A DNA stretch of 64,000 nt, taken from positions 1-64,000 of the forward strand of contig NZ_VTPS01000007.1 of the NCBI RefSeq assembly GCF_008274215.1, read 5' to 3'. A program made the translations under genes and the position numbers. This DNA is from Calorimonas adulescens (lineage in GTDB: Bacteria > Bacillota > Thermoanaerobacteria > Thermoanaerobacterales > UBA4877). The first letter of the stretch is position 1; each line of letters opens with the position of its first letter. This document shows, piece after piece, positions 55,414 through 64,000 of the stretch. Under the pieces are notes generated by a model. The model was given only the letters and a program-made list of their open reading frames with translations. It was not told the origin of the DNA and made no database searches.

Positions 55414-55500
55414 ACTCACCACCTCAACTTAATTCTAATATTTTCTATTATTAATTTCAATAAGAATTGACGTGATGGAATATGTTGAGATAATAAATTA

Positions 55501-56238
55501 TTACTTTACTTTTATTTCTGGAGGTATTATAGGACTGGGGTATGGAAGCGTTGTCGGCACATTTTCATCGTTTACATCGATATAGCTCTGAGGCACATCA
55601 CCTACTATAATCATCTCGGCAATGGGCACATTGTTTAAAACATCTACACTGTCGCTTATAAAAGGTGCCACAACCTGCATCCTGACATTTACGATAAGCT
55701 CCAGCATATACCTTGTCTGATTAATTCCTGCCTTATCAAATGTAGTACGATAACTCACGCTTGTACTTCCTACAGAATATAACTTGAGCCTAATCTTTGG
55801 ACCAAGATTAGCAAACAGCTGACTGTTAAAGATAGAACCGAGATATATATAGCTATCAATAGTACCCAATGCATTTAGTCTATTCTGCAAAATATTGACT
55901 GTATTTGAGACAAGGTTGTTTATCTTCACTGTGTTTGGCTCCACCATGGCTACCTTCTTGTTATTATCGGTTATCACGTAAAACAGGTCTTTATATCCAT
56001 CATAACCCAGTGCCTCTTTAGCTGCTGTGTTAATTATATCGGTAGCTATAGTCCTTGCCTTTGCCTGGCCAATAGCAACGACAGTAGGCCTTATCTGCTC
56101 TTCAATAAACAAAAAAGCAGCGGAAAGCAGCACAATAGTGAACAAAAAATACAGCAGAGGCCGGTTAACCCTTATCCTGCTGCCAGCTTTCCTATAACGA
56201 TGAACTCTATGTATCCTGAACCCCATTCGCCTTTTCAT
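55501..56238 (-). CDS. yunB: YunB, sporulation protein
   Basis: A 245-residue protein with a basic N-terminus (RRMGFRIHRVHRYRKAGSRIRVNR), one membrane helix (about 28-46) and an outer domain with the YunB pattern (QAKARTIATDIINTAAKEAL, VEPNTVKINNLVSNTVNILQNRL, IPIGSIF-like segment YLGSIFNSQLFANLGP). YunB is a sigma-E-controlled mother-cell protein in Bacillus. The SD GGGGGG is inside a hairpin with the preceding sequence. Confidence 0.9.
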   Translation of the reverse strand: MKRRMGFRIHRVHRYRKAGSRIRVNRPLLYFLFTIVLLSAAFLFIEEQIRPTVVAIGQAKARTIATDIINTAAKEALGYDGYKDLFYVITDNNKKVAMVEPNTVKINNLVSNTVNILQNRLNALGTIDSYIYLGSIFNSQLFANLGPKIRLKLYSVGSTSVSYRTTFDKAGINQTRYMLELIVNVRMQVVAPFISDSVDVLNNVPIAEMIIVGDVPQSYIDVNDENVPTTLPYPSPIIPPEIKVK

Positions 56239-56244
56239 AGATAC

Positions 56245-56276
56245 AATCCCCCCACATATTTTATGATGGAGGGATT
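56245..56276 (-). promoter_or_regulatory. Hairpin covering the yunB ribosome binding site
   Basis: AATCCCTCC (56276-56268 on the minus strand) pairs with GGGGGGATT (56253-56245), with one A-G mismatch. The second arm is the yunB SD. No T-run follows in that direction, so it is a poor tyrS terminator. Confidence 0.4.
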
Positions 56277-56283
56277 TTTTATG

Positions 56284-57510
56284 TTACTTTACTATTAACC
56301 TTGCAAATCTTCTCTTGCCAACCTGAATGACGTCCCCATTATTGACCTTTATATCCTCTTCAATACTTGTAATCCTCTCTCCATTCAATCTTACAGCACC
56401 CTGTTCTATCATTCTCTTAGCCTCATTGTTTGTAGGGGTAAGGCCTACAACAGTCAAAAGCTTAGGCAGCCATACCTTCCCATCATTAAATATCTCAGAA
56501 TCAACCATTATTTCCTCTATGTCTTCAGGTATCTCATTTCTCTGAAAAATGGTTTTAAAGTTCTCTTCCGCCTCTAAAGCCTTTTCCCTGCCATAATAGA
56601 GTGAAACTATTTCCCTGGCGAGTGCCATTTTGGCATCCCTCGGATTCAATGAACCATCATCCATTTTGGACTTTATCTCTTCTATCTTATCAGGATGGAC
56701 ATCCGTAACCAGATTATAGTATCTGATTATAAGCTCATCAGGTATAGACATAATCTTGCCGTATATATCATTGGGATCCTCATCTATGCCAATGTAGTTT
56801 CCCAGGCTCTTACTCATCTTTTTTGTCCCATCTATACCCTCTAAAATAGGCATGAGAATAGCTATCTGACCATTTTCTTTGCCATATTCCCTTTGCAACA
56901 TTCTCCCCATCAATATGTTAAATTTCTGGTCTGTACCGCCAAACTCAATATCACACCCCAATGCCACAGAATCATAGCCCTGCATAAGCGGGTACATAAA
57001 TTCATGTATGTATATAGGAATATTAGACTTAAACCTCTTCTCAAAGTCATCCCTTTCCAGCATCCTGGCCACTGTATACTTTGATGACAGGACAAGCACT
57101 TCCTCAAATGTCAATTTAGAAAGCCATTCGCTGTTAAATCTTATAATAGTTTTGTTTGGATCCAAAATTTTAAACGCCTGTTCCTGATACGTCCTGGCAT
57201 TTTCCATTATCTTTTCCCGTGTCATTGGTTTTCTCGTCTCAGACCTTCCTGTAGGGTCCCCTACTAATGACGTAAAATCTCCTATAAGCAGGGTCACCTC
57301 ATGCCCAAGGTCTTGAAACTGCCTTAACTTGCGTAATATAACAGTATGACCAAGATGAATGTCAGGGGCAGTTGGATCCATCCCAAACTTGATTTTCAAT
57401 GGCCTTCCATCTTCAATAGATTTTTTCAATCTTTCCCTCAGTTCATCCTCTGAAATTATCTCTGCCACACCTTTTTTTATTATTTTCATTTGTTCTTCCA
57501 GATCCAGCAT
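56284..57510 (-). CDS. tyrS: Tyrosyl-tRNA synthetase
   Basis: Class I synthetase of 408 residues, from the ATG with GGAGG upstream. HIGH variant in [27 protein letters not shown] in [11 protein letters not shown], and a C-terminal S4 RNA-binding domain ([33 protein letters not shown]). It belongs to the TyrZ-like/TyrRS branch with [11 protein letters not shown]. No T-box was found upstream. Confidence 0.97.
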   Translation of the reverse strand: MLDLEEQMKIIKKGVAEIISEDELRERLKKSIEDGRPLKIKFGMDPTAPDIHLGHTVILRKLRQFQDLGHEVTLLIGDFTSLVGDPTGRSETRKPMTREKIMENARTYQEQAFKILDPNKTIIRFNSEWLSKLTFEEVLVLSSKYTVARMLERDDFEKRFKSNIPIYIHEFMYPLMQGYDSVALGCDIEFGGTDQKFNILMGRMLQREYGKENGQIAILMPILEGIDGTKKMSKSLGNYIGIDEDPNDIYGKIMSIPDELIIRYYNLVTDVHPDKIEEIKSKMDDGSLNPRDAKMALAREIVSLYYGREKALEAEENFKTIFQRNEIPEDIEEIMVDSEIFNDGKVWLPKLLTVVGLTPTNNEAKRMIEQGAVRLNGERITSIEEDIKVNNGDVIQVGKRRFARLIVK

Positions 57511-57584
57511 TCTATAACCTCCATGTCTTTTGCTATTTTGTCTTATTTTATCATAAATTAAACAAAATGTTAAACATAAATAGT

Positions 57585-57610
57585 AAAATGCAGCCATATG
57601 GCTGCATTTT
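57585..57610 (-). terminator. Terminator after the rubredoxin-like gene
   Basis: A perfect 11-bp palindromic stem AAAATGCAGCC/GGCTGCATTTT with loop ATAT, just past the stop. Confidence 0.8.
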
Positions 57611-57612
57611 AC

Positions 57613-57942
57613 TTAACCCCACTTGCTCTTGTTCATATGAGTCTGAAGCTCAGCCATGATCTTCCTTTGGAACATCAGAGCTGCTTCTTTCTCTTCATTA
57701 AATATCTTCACACACGCTGGATCGAGATTATCATCAATCCCTTTCTGAGCCAACTCCACGATCTTTGTCATCATACCATAAAGCTCCATATGGAGGCCAT
57801 TTGAAAACCTGGACCTGTTTATCAAAGTCTCCTTATCTTCAGCAACCTTTTCAAACTTGTCCTTACCGGCGCCGCATTTAGGGCATACATCTGGTGCTTC
57901 TTCACCCTCATAGATCAAACCGCATACTGAACATCTCCACAT
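57613..57942 (-). CDS. Rubredoxin-like domain protein
   Basis: 109 residues. The N-terminus is a rubredoxin-type iron site, CSVCGLIYEGEEAPDVCPKCGAG (two CxxC pairs), usually found at the C-terminus of rubrerythrin. The remaining helices (LHMELYGMMTKIVELAQKGIDD) lack a full diiron ExxH set, so this is not a complete rubrerythrin. A role in electron transfer or oxidative stress defence is inferred. GAAGGAGG precedes the ATG. Confidence 0.87.
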   Translation of the reverse strand: MWRCSVCGLIYEGEEAPDVCPKCGAGKDKFEKVAEDKETLINRSRFSNGLHMELYGMMTKIVELAQKGIDDNLDPACVKIFNEEKEAALMFQRKIMAELQTHMNKSKWG

Positions 57943-58113
57943 AGAAATACCTCCTTCATAATTATTATTTTATAAATATTATTTTCTACATAAATCTAAA
58001 AAATCCTCCTTGATTTTGTAGTTTATGTAAAAAAGCTTTGTTTATTATTATAGCCACATTATGTTATAATTAAAACAACAAGGTGCTTTCCAAACAAGGA
58101 GGGAATCAAATTA

Positions 58114-60618
58114 ATGAATGACGGCAATGAAAAAAGCCACAGGCAGAGAGGGAAGAGTAAAAAACGCTTTAATATATTTCATATAGTCTTAATAAGTATC
58201 CTACTTATTATTGTAATAGCAGTAGGAGCCGTAGGGGGATATGTGCTGGCAGCAATACGCAGTGCTCCTCCATTAAATCCTGATGAATTCTTAACACAGA
58301 GTCAATCATCCATAGTTTACGCACCTGATCCAAAAAACAGTGGCTCGTACATTCAGGTAGCTAACCTGCACGGAGATCAGAACAGACTCTGGGTTAGCAT
58401 AAATAAAATCCCTGATAACTTAAAAAACGCATTTATAGCCACAGAAGACGCCAGGTTTTATAAACATCATGGAATAGATTTTATCAGAATAATGGGCGCT
58501 TTTGTTGCAAATATTAAAGCCGGTGACATTACACAAGGCGGAAGCACCATTACACAGCAGTTAATTAAGACAGTCATGTTAAGCCCGGAAAAAACACTAA
58601 AGCGCAAAATCCAGGAGGCATATCTTGCATACCAGTTGGAGAACGTATATTCAAAAGACCAAATACTGGAGGCATATTTAAATACCATATTTCTGGGCTC
58701 ACCAAATATTAACGTCAATGGTGTTGAAGCAGCTTCACTTATATATTTTGGAAAGCATGTAGACCAGCTTGACCTGGCAGAATGTGCAGTTATTGCCGGT
58801 ATAACTAAAAATCCTTCAAGGTATTCTCCTTATGCCAATGAGAAAAACGCCAAAGAAAGGCAGGAACTGGTTTTGAAACTGATGCTTGAGCAGGGATACA
58901 TTACACAAGATGAATATGAAAAGGCAATAAATGAAAAGCTGGAGTATAAAACTGCTCAATGGGTAACTGATTATGATCACGCATACTTTGTTGATCAGGT
59001 TATCAACGACGTTATAAACGACCTACAAAAAAAATACAACTATTCAAGAGATGATGCTGTAAAAAAAGTATATAACGGCGGCTTAAAAATATACAGCACC
59101 ATGGATATATCAGTTCAAGAAAATATCGAAAAATCCTTTGAAAACAATGATCTTTTTCCACAGACCAAAAAAGATACAAATGGTGCACTTCAGCCACAGG
59201 GGGCAATGATTATTATCGATTATCATACCGGGGAGATTAAAGGTATAGTTGGCGGGAGAGGCCATGAAGGGAAAAGATTATTAAACAGAGCCACTCAGTC
59301 TAAAAGACAACCTGGTTCTTCAATTAAGCCCCTTACGGTATATACACCTGCCATAGATAATGGTTACACTACCCGTTCACCCATAGACGACACACCGTTT
59401 GTTGTACATCAGAAAGGCGGAGACTGGCAGGTACACAATTATGAAAATAACTACTGGGGGCGTATTAGCCTTAGAGAAGCAATACAATATTCCAGAAACA
59501 TACCGGCCGCCAAGCTGGTTATGGCTCTGGGGGTGGATACATCCGTAAAGTATGCTGAAAGTTTTGGCCTCGATATAGACCCTGAGGATAGATATCCTGC
59601 CCCCATGGCATTAGGCGGTCTTACACATGGTGTATCTCCGCTGCAGATGGCCGCTGCTTATGGAGCCTTAGCTAATGGCGGAGTCTATATAACGCCTCAT
59701 ACCTATACAAAGGTGGTTGATAAAGACGGGTCTGTACTTCTGGAAAATAAACCCGACAAACATGTGGTGGTCAGCAAACAGGTGGCATACATCATGACAA
59801 GTCTTATGCGCAGTGTTGTATCTGGCGGTACAGGTACAGGTGCTCAAATACCCAATATGCCTGTAGCAGGCAAAACTGGTACAACCAGCAATTACAAAGA
59901 CGCCTGGTTTGTAGGTTACACACCTTATTACTCTGCTGCGGTATGGATGGGATATGACCAAAACGAGGTATTAAAGGCACCCAACGGCAGATACGTAACA
60001 GGCGGCAGTTACCCGGCCAGGCTGTGGAAGGATGTAATGACAAAGGTGCATGAGGGGCTTACATCAAAAGAATTTGATGTGCCTGACGGACTCACGTGGG
60101 TTGATGTATGCAAAGATTCCGGAGAATTACCTACTGATCTGTGTGCCAGAGACCCGAGGGGCTCAAGGGTTGTAAGGGATATATTCATAAAAGGAACAGA
60201 GCCAAAGGGATACTGCACTGTCCATCAGGTTGCAACCGTTGATGTAACAACAGGCAAACTCGCAACAGAATACTGTCCGCCAGAAGATGTTCAAACGAAA
60301 GTGTTTATGAACATACCAGACAGGGATCCTTCATTGAACACAAGGGACAAGGCATATATACTGCCAGAGGAATACTGCGATATCCATGGGCCAGCAACAC
60401 AGTCGCCATGGCCTGGCCAGTCTGAACCTCCGCAAAATGGTGTAGAAGCACCCGGTAGCGGGCAAACGAACGGTGACACGGAAAATAATACCCCAGGCAG
60501 TCCCCAAGAAGAAAATGTTAATGGCAATAATGCTGTCACTGGAGCATTAAACCAGATAAGAAAATTCATTGATAACAATATTGATAACAATAAGGAAAAG
60601 AGAGCAGATAAAAATTAA
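58114..60618 (+). CDS. Penicillin-binding protein 1A (bifunctional)
   Basis: 834 residues: membrane anchor (about 23-47), GT51 glycosyltransferase (EDARFYKHHGIDFIRIMGA, GGSTITQQLIKTVMLSPEKTLKRKIQE), and a transpeptidase with SSIK in RQPGSSIKPL, S-R-N, and K-T-G-T in VAGKTGTTSNYKD. A C-terminal Cys-containing region (VCKDSGELPTDLCARDP, GYCTVHQ, YCPPEDV) and a Pro/Glu/Asn-rich tail follow. It polymerises and cross-links peptidoglycan. SD GGAGGG precedes the ATG. A palindrome copy at 60410 encodes WPG in the tail. Confidence 0.97.
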   Translation: MNDGNEKSHRQRGKSKKRFNIFHIVLISILLIIVIAVGAVGGYVLAAIRSAPPLNPDEFLTQSQSSIVYAPDPKNSGSYIQVANLHGDQNRLWVSINKIPDNLKNAFIATEDARFYKHHGIDFIRIMGAFVANIKAGDITQGGSTITQQLIKTVMLSPEKTLKRKIQEAYLAYQLENVYSKDQILEAYLNTIFLGSPNINVNGVEAASLIYFGKHVDQLDLAECAVIAGITKNPSRYSPYANEKNAKERQELVLKLMLEQGYITQDEYEKAINEKLEYKTAQWVTDYDHAYFVDQVINDVINDLQKKYNYSRDDAVKKVYNGGLKIYSTMDISVQENIEKSFENNDLFPQTKKDTNGALQPQGAMIIIDYHTGEIKGIVGGRGHEGKRLLNRATQSKRQPGSSIKPLTVYTPAIDNGYTTRSPIDDTPFVVHQKGGDWQVHNYENNYWGRISLREAIQYSRNIPAAKLVMALGVDTSVKYAESFGLDIDPEDRYPAPMALGGLTHGVSPLQMAAAYGALANGGVYITPHTYTKVVDKDGSVLLENKPDKHVVVSKQVAYIMTSLMRSVVSGGTGTGAQIPNMPVAGKTGTTSNYKDAWFVGYTPYYSAAVWMGYDQNEVLKAPNGRYVTGGSYPARLWKDVMTKVHEGLTSKEFDVPDGLTWVDVCKDSGELPTDLCARDPRGSRVVRDIFIKGTEPKGYCTVHQVATVDVTTGKLATEYCPPEDVQTKVFMNIPDRDPSLNTRDKAYILPEEYCDIHGPATQSPWPGQSEPPQNGVEAPGSGQTNGDTENNTPGSPQEENVNGNNAVTGALNQIRKFIDNNIDNNKEKRADKN

Positions 60619-60641
60619 GACAGGGAAATTTCCCTGTCTTA
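60616..60641. terminator. Bidirectional terminator between PBP1A and DUF523 genes
   Basis: A perfect palindrome with 13 bp per arm, TAAGACAGGGAAA/TTTCCCTGTCTTA, between two convergent stops and followed by A/T tracts on both sides. Confidence 0.85.
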
Positions 60642-60645
60642 ATTT

Positions 60646-61086
60646 TTACAAGTCATCCTCTCTAATGACCTCAATCCCGTTATATTTCAACAGCCGGGCA
60701 GTTATCCCATCTCCATCTATAAGCTCTCCATCAAATTTGCCACTATAGATTTCCCCGCTGCCACAGGAAGGGCTTTTCGATTTCAATACAGCCTTTTTGA
60801 CACCATATAACATAGCCAGTTTTAATGTCTCCCGTGCACCCTTATTAAACTCTTCAGTAACATCGTTCCCCGCAATGTCAAAAACTCTTGTCTTGCCATC
60901 ATTTATACAGACTTCGGCAGGATTCCGTGGTGTTTTAAGACCGCCAAGCTGCTCAGGGCACACAGGTATTGCCATACCCTCCATAACCAGTTTCAATATC
61001 TTCTCATTTAAGCAGTTTTTACCATCATACCTGCAGTTAAATCCAGCAAGACATGCACTCACCAGTATCCTTTCATTTTTATTCAT
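60646..61086 (-). CDS. DUF523 family protein
   Basis: 146 residues with conserved Cys motifs: SACLAGFNCRYDGKNC, VCPEQLGGL, KSKSPSCGSGEIYSG. The family is probably a metal- or iron-sulfur-binding enzyme of unknown reaction. Its ATG overlaps the mutS2 stop (TAATG), so translation is coupled. Confidence 0.93.
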   Translation of the reverse strand: MNKNERILVSACLAGFNCRYDGKNCLNEKILKLVMEGMAIPVCPEQLGGLKTPRNPAEVCINDGKTRVFDIAGNDVTEEFNKGARETLKLAMLYGVKKAVLKSKSPSCGSGEIYSGKFDGELIDGDGITARLLKYNGIEVIREDDL

Positions 61087-63461
61087 TACTTTAGTTCCAC
61101 CACCGTAACGCCATCTCCACCTTCATTTAAGTTACCCAACCTGAATGATGAAACCCTTTTATCTCCCCTGAGAAAATCTCTTATGCCATTTCTGAGCACC
61201 CCTGTCCCTTTTCCATGAATAATGTTTACCTGTTTTAACCCTGAAAGATATGCATCATCAAGGTATTTATCAATCACGATAACAGCATCATCTAAATTCA
61301 TCCCCCTGATATCTATCTGAGGAGAAATGGTGCTTACCTTGTTCAATTTAAGTGCAGCCTGCTTTTGCACTGTTACCTTCTTCTTTGACTCTACCTCCAG
61401 GAGGTCTGATTCATCCACAGTAATCTTCATTATCCCTGCCTGTACCTCAACCTTTTCCCCATCGATTCTCAATATTGTGCCCTTTTGACCGATAGACTTA
61501 ATAAAAATATCCATGCCAGGGATAAGCTTCAAAGGTTTGCCCTTTATCTCCTTTAATACCTCTTCATCTGGGCTCAACCTTTCATTCATTTCTCTTCTTA
61601 ACCTTTCAATCTCCCTATCTCTCCTGGAACGATCCTCTATCTTATTTAGCTCTCTTAATTCTTTTATTATACGGTTTGCCTCTTTTTTTGTCTCAGAAAT
61701 CAGTCTGTTTGCTTTATCCTTAGCCTCCTTGATTACCTCTACCCTTTCAAGCTCCAACTTCCTCTTTTCTTCTTCAAGTTCTTCTTTCATTGACTCTATC
61801 TCTCTTGTGAGGAGCTCTGCTCTCCTTCTATCCTCCTCTGCCTGAATCCTGTTCCTCTCAAGGTCTACAATCAGGTCCTCCATACTTATCTCCTCAGTAG
61901 ACAAATATTCCTTTGCCTTTTCAATTATCCCCTTATCAAGCCCCAATCTTTCAGATATTAAAAATGCATTGCTTTTGCCAGGAACTCCTATCATAAGCCT
62001 GTATGTAGGCCTAAGTGTGCTTACATCAAACTCAACACTGGCATTTTCCACCCTTTCCATTTTAAGCGCATAGGCTTTGACCTCACTGTAATGCGTTGTG
62101 GCTATAACCCTTATACCGTGTTCTCTGAAAAATTCCAGTATACCAATGCCCAGTGCTGCACCTTCTGTGGGGTCTGTCCCTGCTCCAAGCTCATCCAAGA
62201 GCACAAGGCTATTTTCTTGTACATTGTCAATTATCCTGACTATATTGGATATATGAGATGAGAATGTACTGAGGGATTGCTCAATACTCTGTTCGTCACC
62301 TATATCGGCAAAGATGTTATCAAAAACCGCTACCTCAGAACCGCTCTCTGCAGGAACAAAGAGACCAGAAAGCGCCATGAGTTCAAGAAGCCCTGCAGTC
62401 TTTAATGATACGGTCTTACCACCTGTATTTGGCCCTGTTATTACAAGTACATCAAAGTCTCTACCAACTTCAATATCAATTGGTACTACCTTTTCCACAG
62501 GTATAAGCGGATGCCTGGCCTTCTTGAGTTTTAATATACCTCTGTCATTAAGTTCAGGCTTTACCGCATTCATCTTCTGGGCGAGGTATGCCCTTGCAAA
62601 TATGAAATCCAGTTCACCTAATATATAAATATCCTCTTCTATGTCCTCAAGTACCTGCCTCACCCTTTCACTCAAATCTTTTAATATTCTCTCTATTTCA
62701 TGCCTCTCCTTTAACTCTAACTGCCTTATCTCGTTGTTCATCTCTACTATCGGCATGGGCTCAATATAGAGCGTTGCCCCACTGGCAGATTGGTCATGTA
62801 TTATACCATTTACAGCCCCTTTAAATTCCTGCTTAACCGGTATGACATATCGTCCTTCCCTGATGGTTATTATAGGATCTTGAAGCATTTTCTGGTATTG
62901 GGGAGATGTTATAATCGAATTAAGTTTTTCGCGTATGGAAATATTGAGATTTTTTATTTTCCGCCTTATAGAAAAAAGCTCCTGGCTTGCATTATCATCA
63001 ATCTCTTCTTCTGAGATAATCTTAGACTCAATATCATCTCTGAGCTCTCTGTGAGGTTTTATCTTGGCCCCGTAATCTGTAATTAACTCACAACCCAAAT
63101 CATCATTTAATATATAATCCCTCATTATTTCACAGAAATTTAAAATCCTTGATATGTCCAGAAGTTCACCAGGATTGAGCTCAGAGCCTATCCTAAGACT
63201 GTTTAATATCCCTCTTATATCCTTCAACTTACCGGTTACCGGAAATCCTTTAAAACCGATAAACCTCAGGGCTTCCTGTGTTTCATTTAGTCTGAGCTTT
63301 ATCACATTCATATCATGTTCAGGATATAAGGCTCCGGCACGTTCATATCCCATCGCAGTAAAGGTAAGGCCTTTTAACATCTCAATTATCCTGTCATACT
63401 CCAAAGCTTTTAGATCTCTTTTGGATATTTTGCATTCCAAATCTAAAGTCAACTCCTTCAT
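61086..63461 (-). CDS. mutS2: MutS2, Smr-domain endonuclease/ATPase
   Basis: 791 residues: MutS-like core with Walker A GPNTGGKT, Walker B region VLLDELGAGTDPTEGAAL, a long coiled coil (about 515-640) and the C-terminal Smr nuclease domain (IDIRGMNLDDAVIVIDKYL, IIHGKGTGVLRNGI). It suppresses recombination and, in Bacillus, splits collided ribosomes. The start overlaps the zapA stop by 4 bp. Confidence 0.97.
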   Translation of the reverse strand: MKELTLDLECKISKRDLKALEYDRIIEMLKGLTFTAMGYERAGALYPEHDMNVIKLRLNETQEALRFIGFKGFPVTGKLKDIRGILNSLRIGSELNPGELLDISRILNFCEIMRDYILNDDLGCELITDYGAKIKPHRELRDDIESKIISEEEIDDNASQELFSIRRKIKNLNISIREKLNSIITSPQYQKMLQDPIITIREGRYVIPVKQEFKGAVNGIIHDQSASGATLYIEPMPIVEMNNEIRQLELKERHEIERILKDLSERVRQVLEDIEEDIYILGELDFIFARAYLAQKMNAVKPELNDRGILKLKKARHPLIPVEKVVPIDIEVGRDFDVLVITGPNTGGKTVSLKTAGLLELMALSGLFVPAESGSEVAVFDNIFADIGDEQSIEQSLSTFSSHISNIVRIIDNVQENSLVLLDELGAGTDPTEGAALGIGILEFFREHGIRVIATTHYSEVKAYALKMERVENASVEFDVSTLRPTYRLMIGVPGKSNAFLISERLGLDKGIIEKAKEYLSTEEISMEDLIVDLERNRIQAEEDRRRAELLTREIESMKEELEEEKRKLELERVEVIKEAKDKANRLISETKKEANRIIKELRELNKIEDRSRRDREIERLRREMNERLSPDEEVLKEIKGKPLKLIPGMDIFIKSIGQKGTILRIDGEKVEVQAGIMKITVDESDLLEVESKKKVTVQKQAALKLNKVSTISPQIDIRGMNLDDAVIVIDKYLDDAYLSGLKQVNIIHGKGTGVLRNGIRDFLRGDKRVSSFRLGNLNEGGDGVTVVELK

Positions 63462-63808
63462 AGCTTAAAATTCTTGCTCCTGTCAAAAGCAGTAATAAAA
63501 TCATTTAATTCTTTTGTCAACTCCTCAATATTTCTCTTTAATCCCTCATTCTCCGACATAAGCCTGGACACAGTTTCGTTCAACCTTTCTATCTCATCTT
63601 CTTTTTTCTTGAGCCTGTCAGCAAGATTCAGGGCGGTAAGTACAGCCATGTCTTCCCTGTCCAGCTTCTTATTCATTTTACGTATTTCCGTTATCATATG
63701 GTCTACAGTGTTTGCAATTTCTCTCATATACTCTATATCACTGGGACTTTTCATCTTATATGGTTTCCCATTTATCATTACTTCCACGAGATTGGGGTTA
63801 TCACCCAT
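63458..63808 (-). CDS. zapA: ZapA, FtsZ-associated division protein
   Basis: A 116-residue Z-ring bundling protein: a small N-terminal domain (VMINGKPYKMKSPSDIEYMREIANTVD) and a long C-terminal coiled coil (from about residue 65). Four consecutive ATGs occur; the last, at 63808, is 9 nt from GGGAG and is taken as start. It leads the zapA-mutS2-DUF523 unit, usually downstream of pheT. The remaining 63830-64000 shows no gene. Confidence 0.92.
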   Translation of the reverse strand: MGDNPNLVEVMINGKPYKMKSPSDIEYMREIANTVDHMITEIRKMNKKLDREDMAVLTALNLADRLKKKEDEIERLNETVSRLMSENEGLKRNIEELTKELNDFITAFDRSKNFKL

Positions 63809-64000
63809 CATCATCATCTCCCGTACCAAACTGATTCCGCCTTAATTAAGTAAAAAATGCATTGTCTCAGGATGTTGTATAAGTGTTCTGCATCTTGCAA
63901 TAGAATAGAAAGACAGCAAATAAATATATAACACAATTATATAATAGTTTCGCTATTGTTATCCATTTTCCTTCTTGTATAAAAAATAAAAGAGCAAGGC

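Larger units (their letters stand above)
5492..60418. repeat. Dispersed palindrome GGCCWGGCC, 16 exact copies
   Basis: Exact copies start at 5492, 10141, 10360, 17120, 17623, 23849, 26464, 27464, 28293, 39389, 40568, 42222, 43696, 52694, 54222 and 60410. All are inside coding regions. Nine encode Gly-Leu-Ala, two Gly-Gln-Ala, two Ala-Arg-Pro, and three R/W-Pro-Gly, so all three frames are used. One-mismatch copies are also frequent (15301, 20401, 35083, 48077, 56062, 60015, 62512). The motif contains CCWGG inside GGCC ends. Confidence 0.85.

Noticed and set aside
57511-57584. T-box upstream of tyrS
   Set aside because: The gap is short and lacks the AGGGTGGTACCGCG core; no leader is supported.
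1-64000. CRISPR array, prophage, defence or biosynthetic island
   Set aside because: No regularly spaced direct repeats, Cas, integrase, phage structural or synthase-type genes were seen; content is mostly conserved housekeeping.

Overview
The window is a compact, AT-rich stretch of a low-G+C Gram-positive chromosome. It looks like an anaerobic, spore-forming member of the Clostridia, and gene order and content fit the Thermoanaerobacterales or a close relative. The evidence is a clostridial rnf operon (rnfCDGEAB), the mreBCD-pbp2-minCDE-rodA block joined to the rplU-prp-rpmA-spo0B-obg block, sporulation-type proteins (YunB, a SpoIVFA-like M23 protein, a Spo0B-like protein), L27 with a cleavable N-terminus plus its protease Prp, a T-box leader and a c-di-AMP riboswitch. 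No 16S rRNA is present, so the genus is inference.

Layout. 0-0.6 kb: possible insertion-sequence end and a collapsed selD gene whose first part still carries an in-frame UGA at the catalytic position. 0.6-3.3 kb: comEA, a D,D-carboxypeptidase and a YheO-type regulator. 3.5-9 kb: leuS under a leucine T-box, then rsfS, a LytR-CpsA-Psr protein, yqeK and nadD. 9.1-16.1 kb: yhbY, obgE, spo0B-like, rpmA, prp, rplU with its leader, RNase G, and a radical-SAM pair. 16.1-16.6 kb: a gene-poor slot where spoIVFB is usually found. 16.6-27.6 kb: M23 protein, mgsA, rodA, minEDC, pbp2, mreDCB, radC, maf, two small membrane proteins. 27.7-32.7 kb: the Rnf complex. 32.8-44.5 kb: typA, an NlpC/P60 hydrolase behind a c-di-AMP riboswitch, two tRNA-Leu genes, nicotinate phosphoribosyltransferase, a lytic transglycosylase, coaE, polA, an L,D-transpeptidase, aroC and the c-di-AMP receptor DarA. 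44.6-51.6 kb: a less conserved stretch (glycosidase-like protein, ferredoxin, PHP phosphatase, glycosyltransferase, coat-like protein, Asp-box/coiled-coil protein, DUF3343, CAP protein). 51.7-63.8 kb: M18 aminopeptidase, DegS/DegU-like pair, thpR, yunB, tyrS, a rubredoxin-like protein, PBP1A, DUF523, mutS2, zapA.

Function. Most genes serve growth and envelope construction: elongation (MreBCD, RodA, PBP2), division-site selection (MinCDE, ZapA), wall synthesis and remodelling (PBP1A, carboxypeptidase, L,D-transpeptidase, lytic transglycosylase, NlpC/P60), ribosome assembly (Obg, RsfS, YhbY, TypA, Prp/L27), and ion-coupled electron transfer (Rnf). c-di-AMP appears twice, as the riboswitch ahead of the wall hydrolase and as DarA. 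Many starts are TTG or GTG, chosen here by Shine-Dalgarno (SD) spacing.

I see no CRISPR array, prophage, defence island or biosynthetic cluster. The least explained signals are: (1) a 9-bp palindrome, GGCCWGGCC, found 16 times by eye, always inside genes and in all three reading frames, against about 0.1 expected; (2) the selenocysteine-type selD remnant with a fitting SECIS hairpin; (3) a shared promoter box ahead of rodA and the Gx-transporter gene; (4) a terminator-like hairpin placed between the typA promoter and the typA start.
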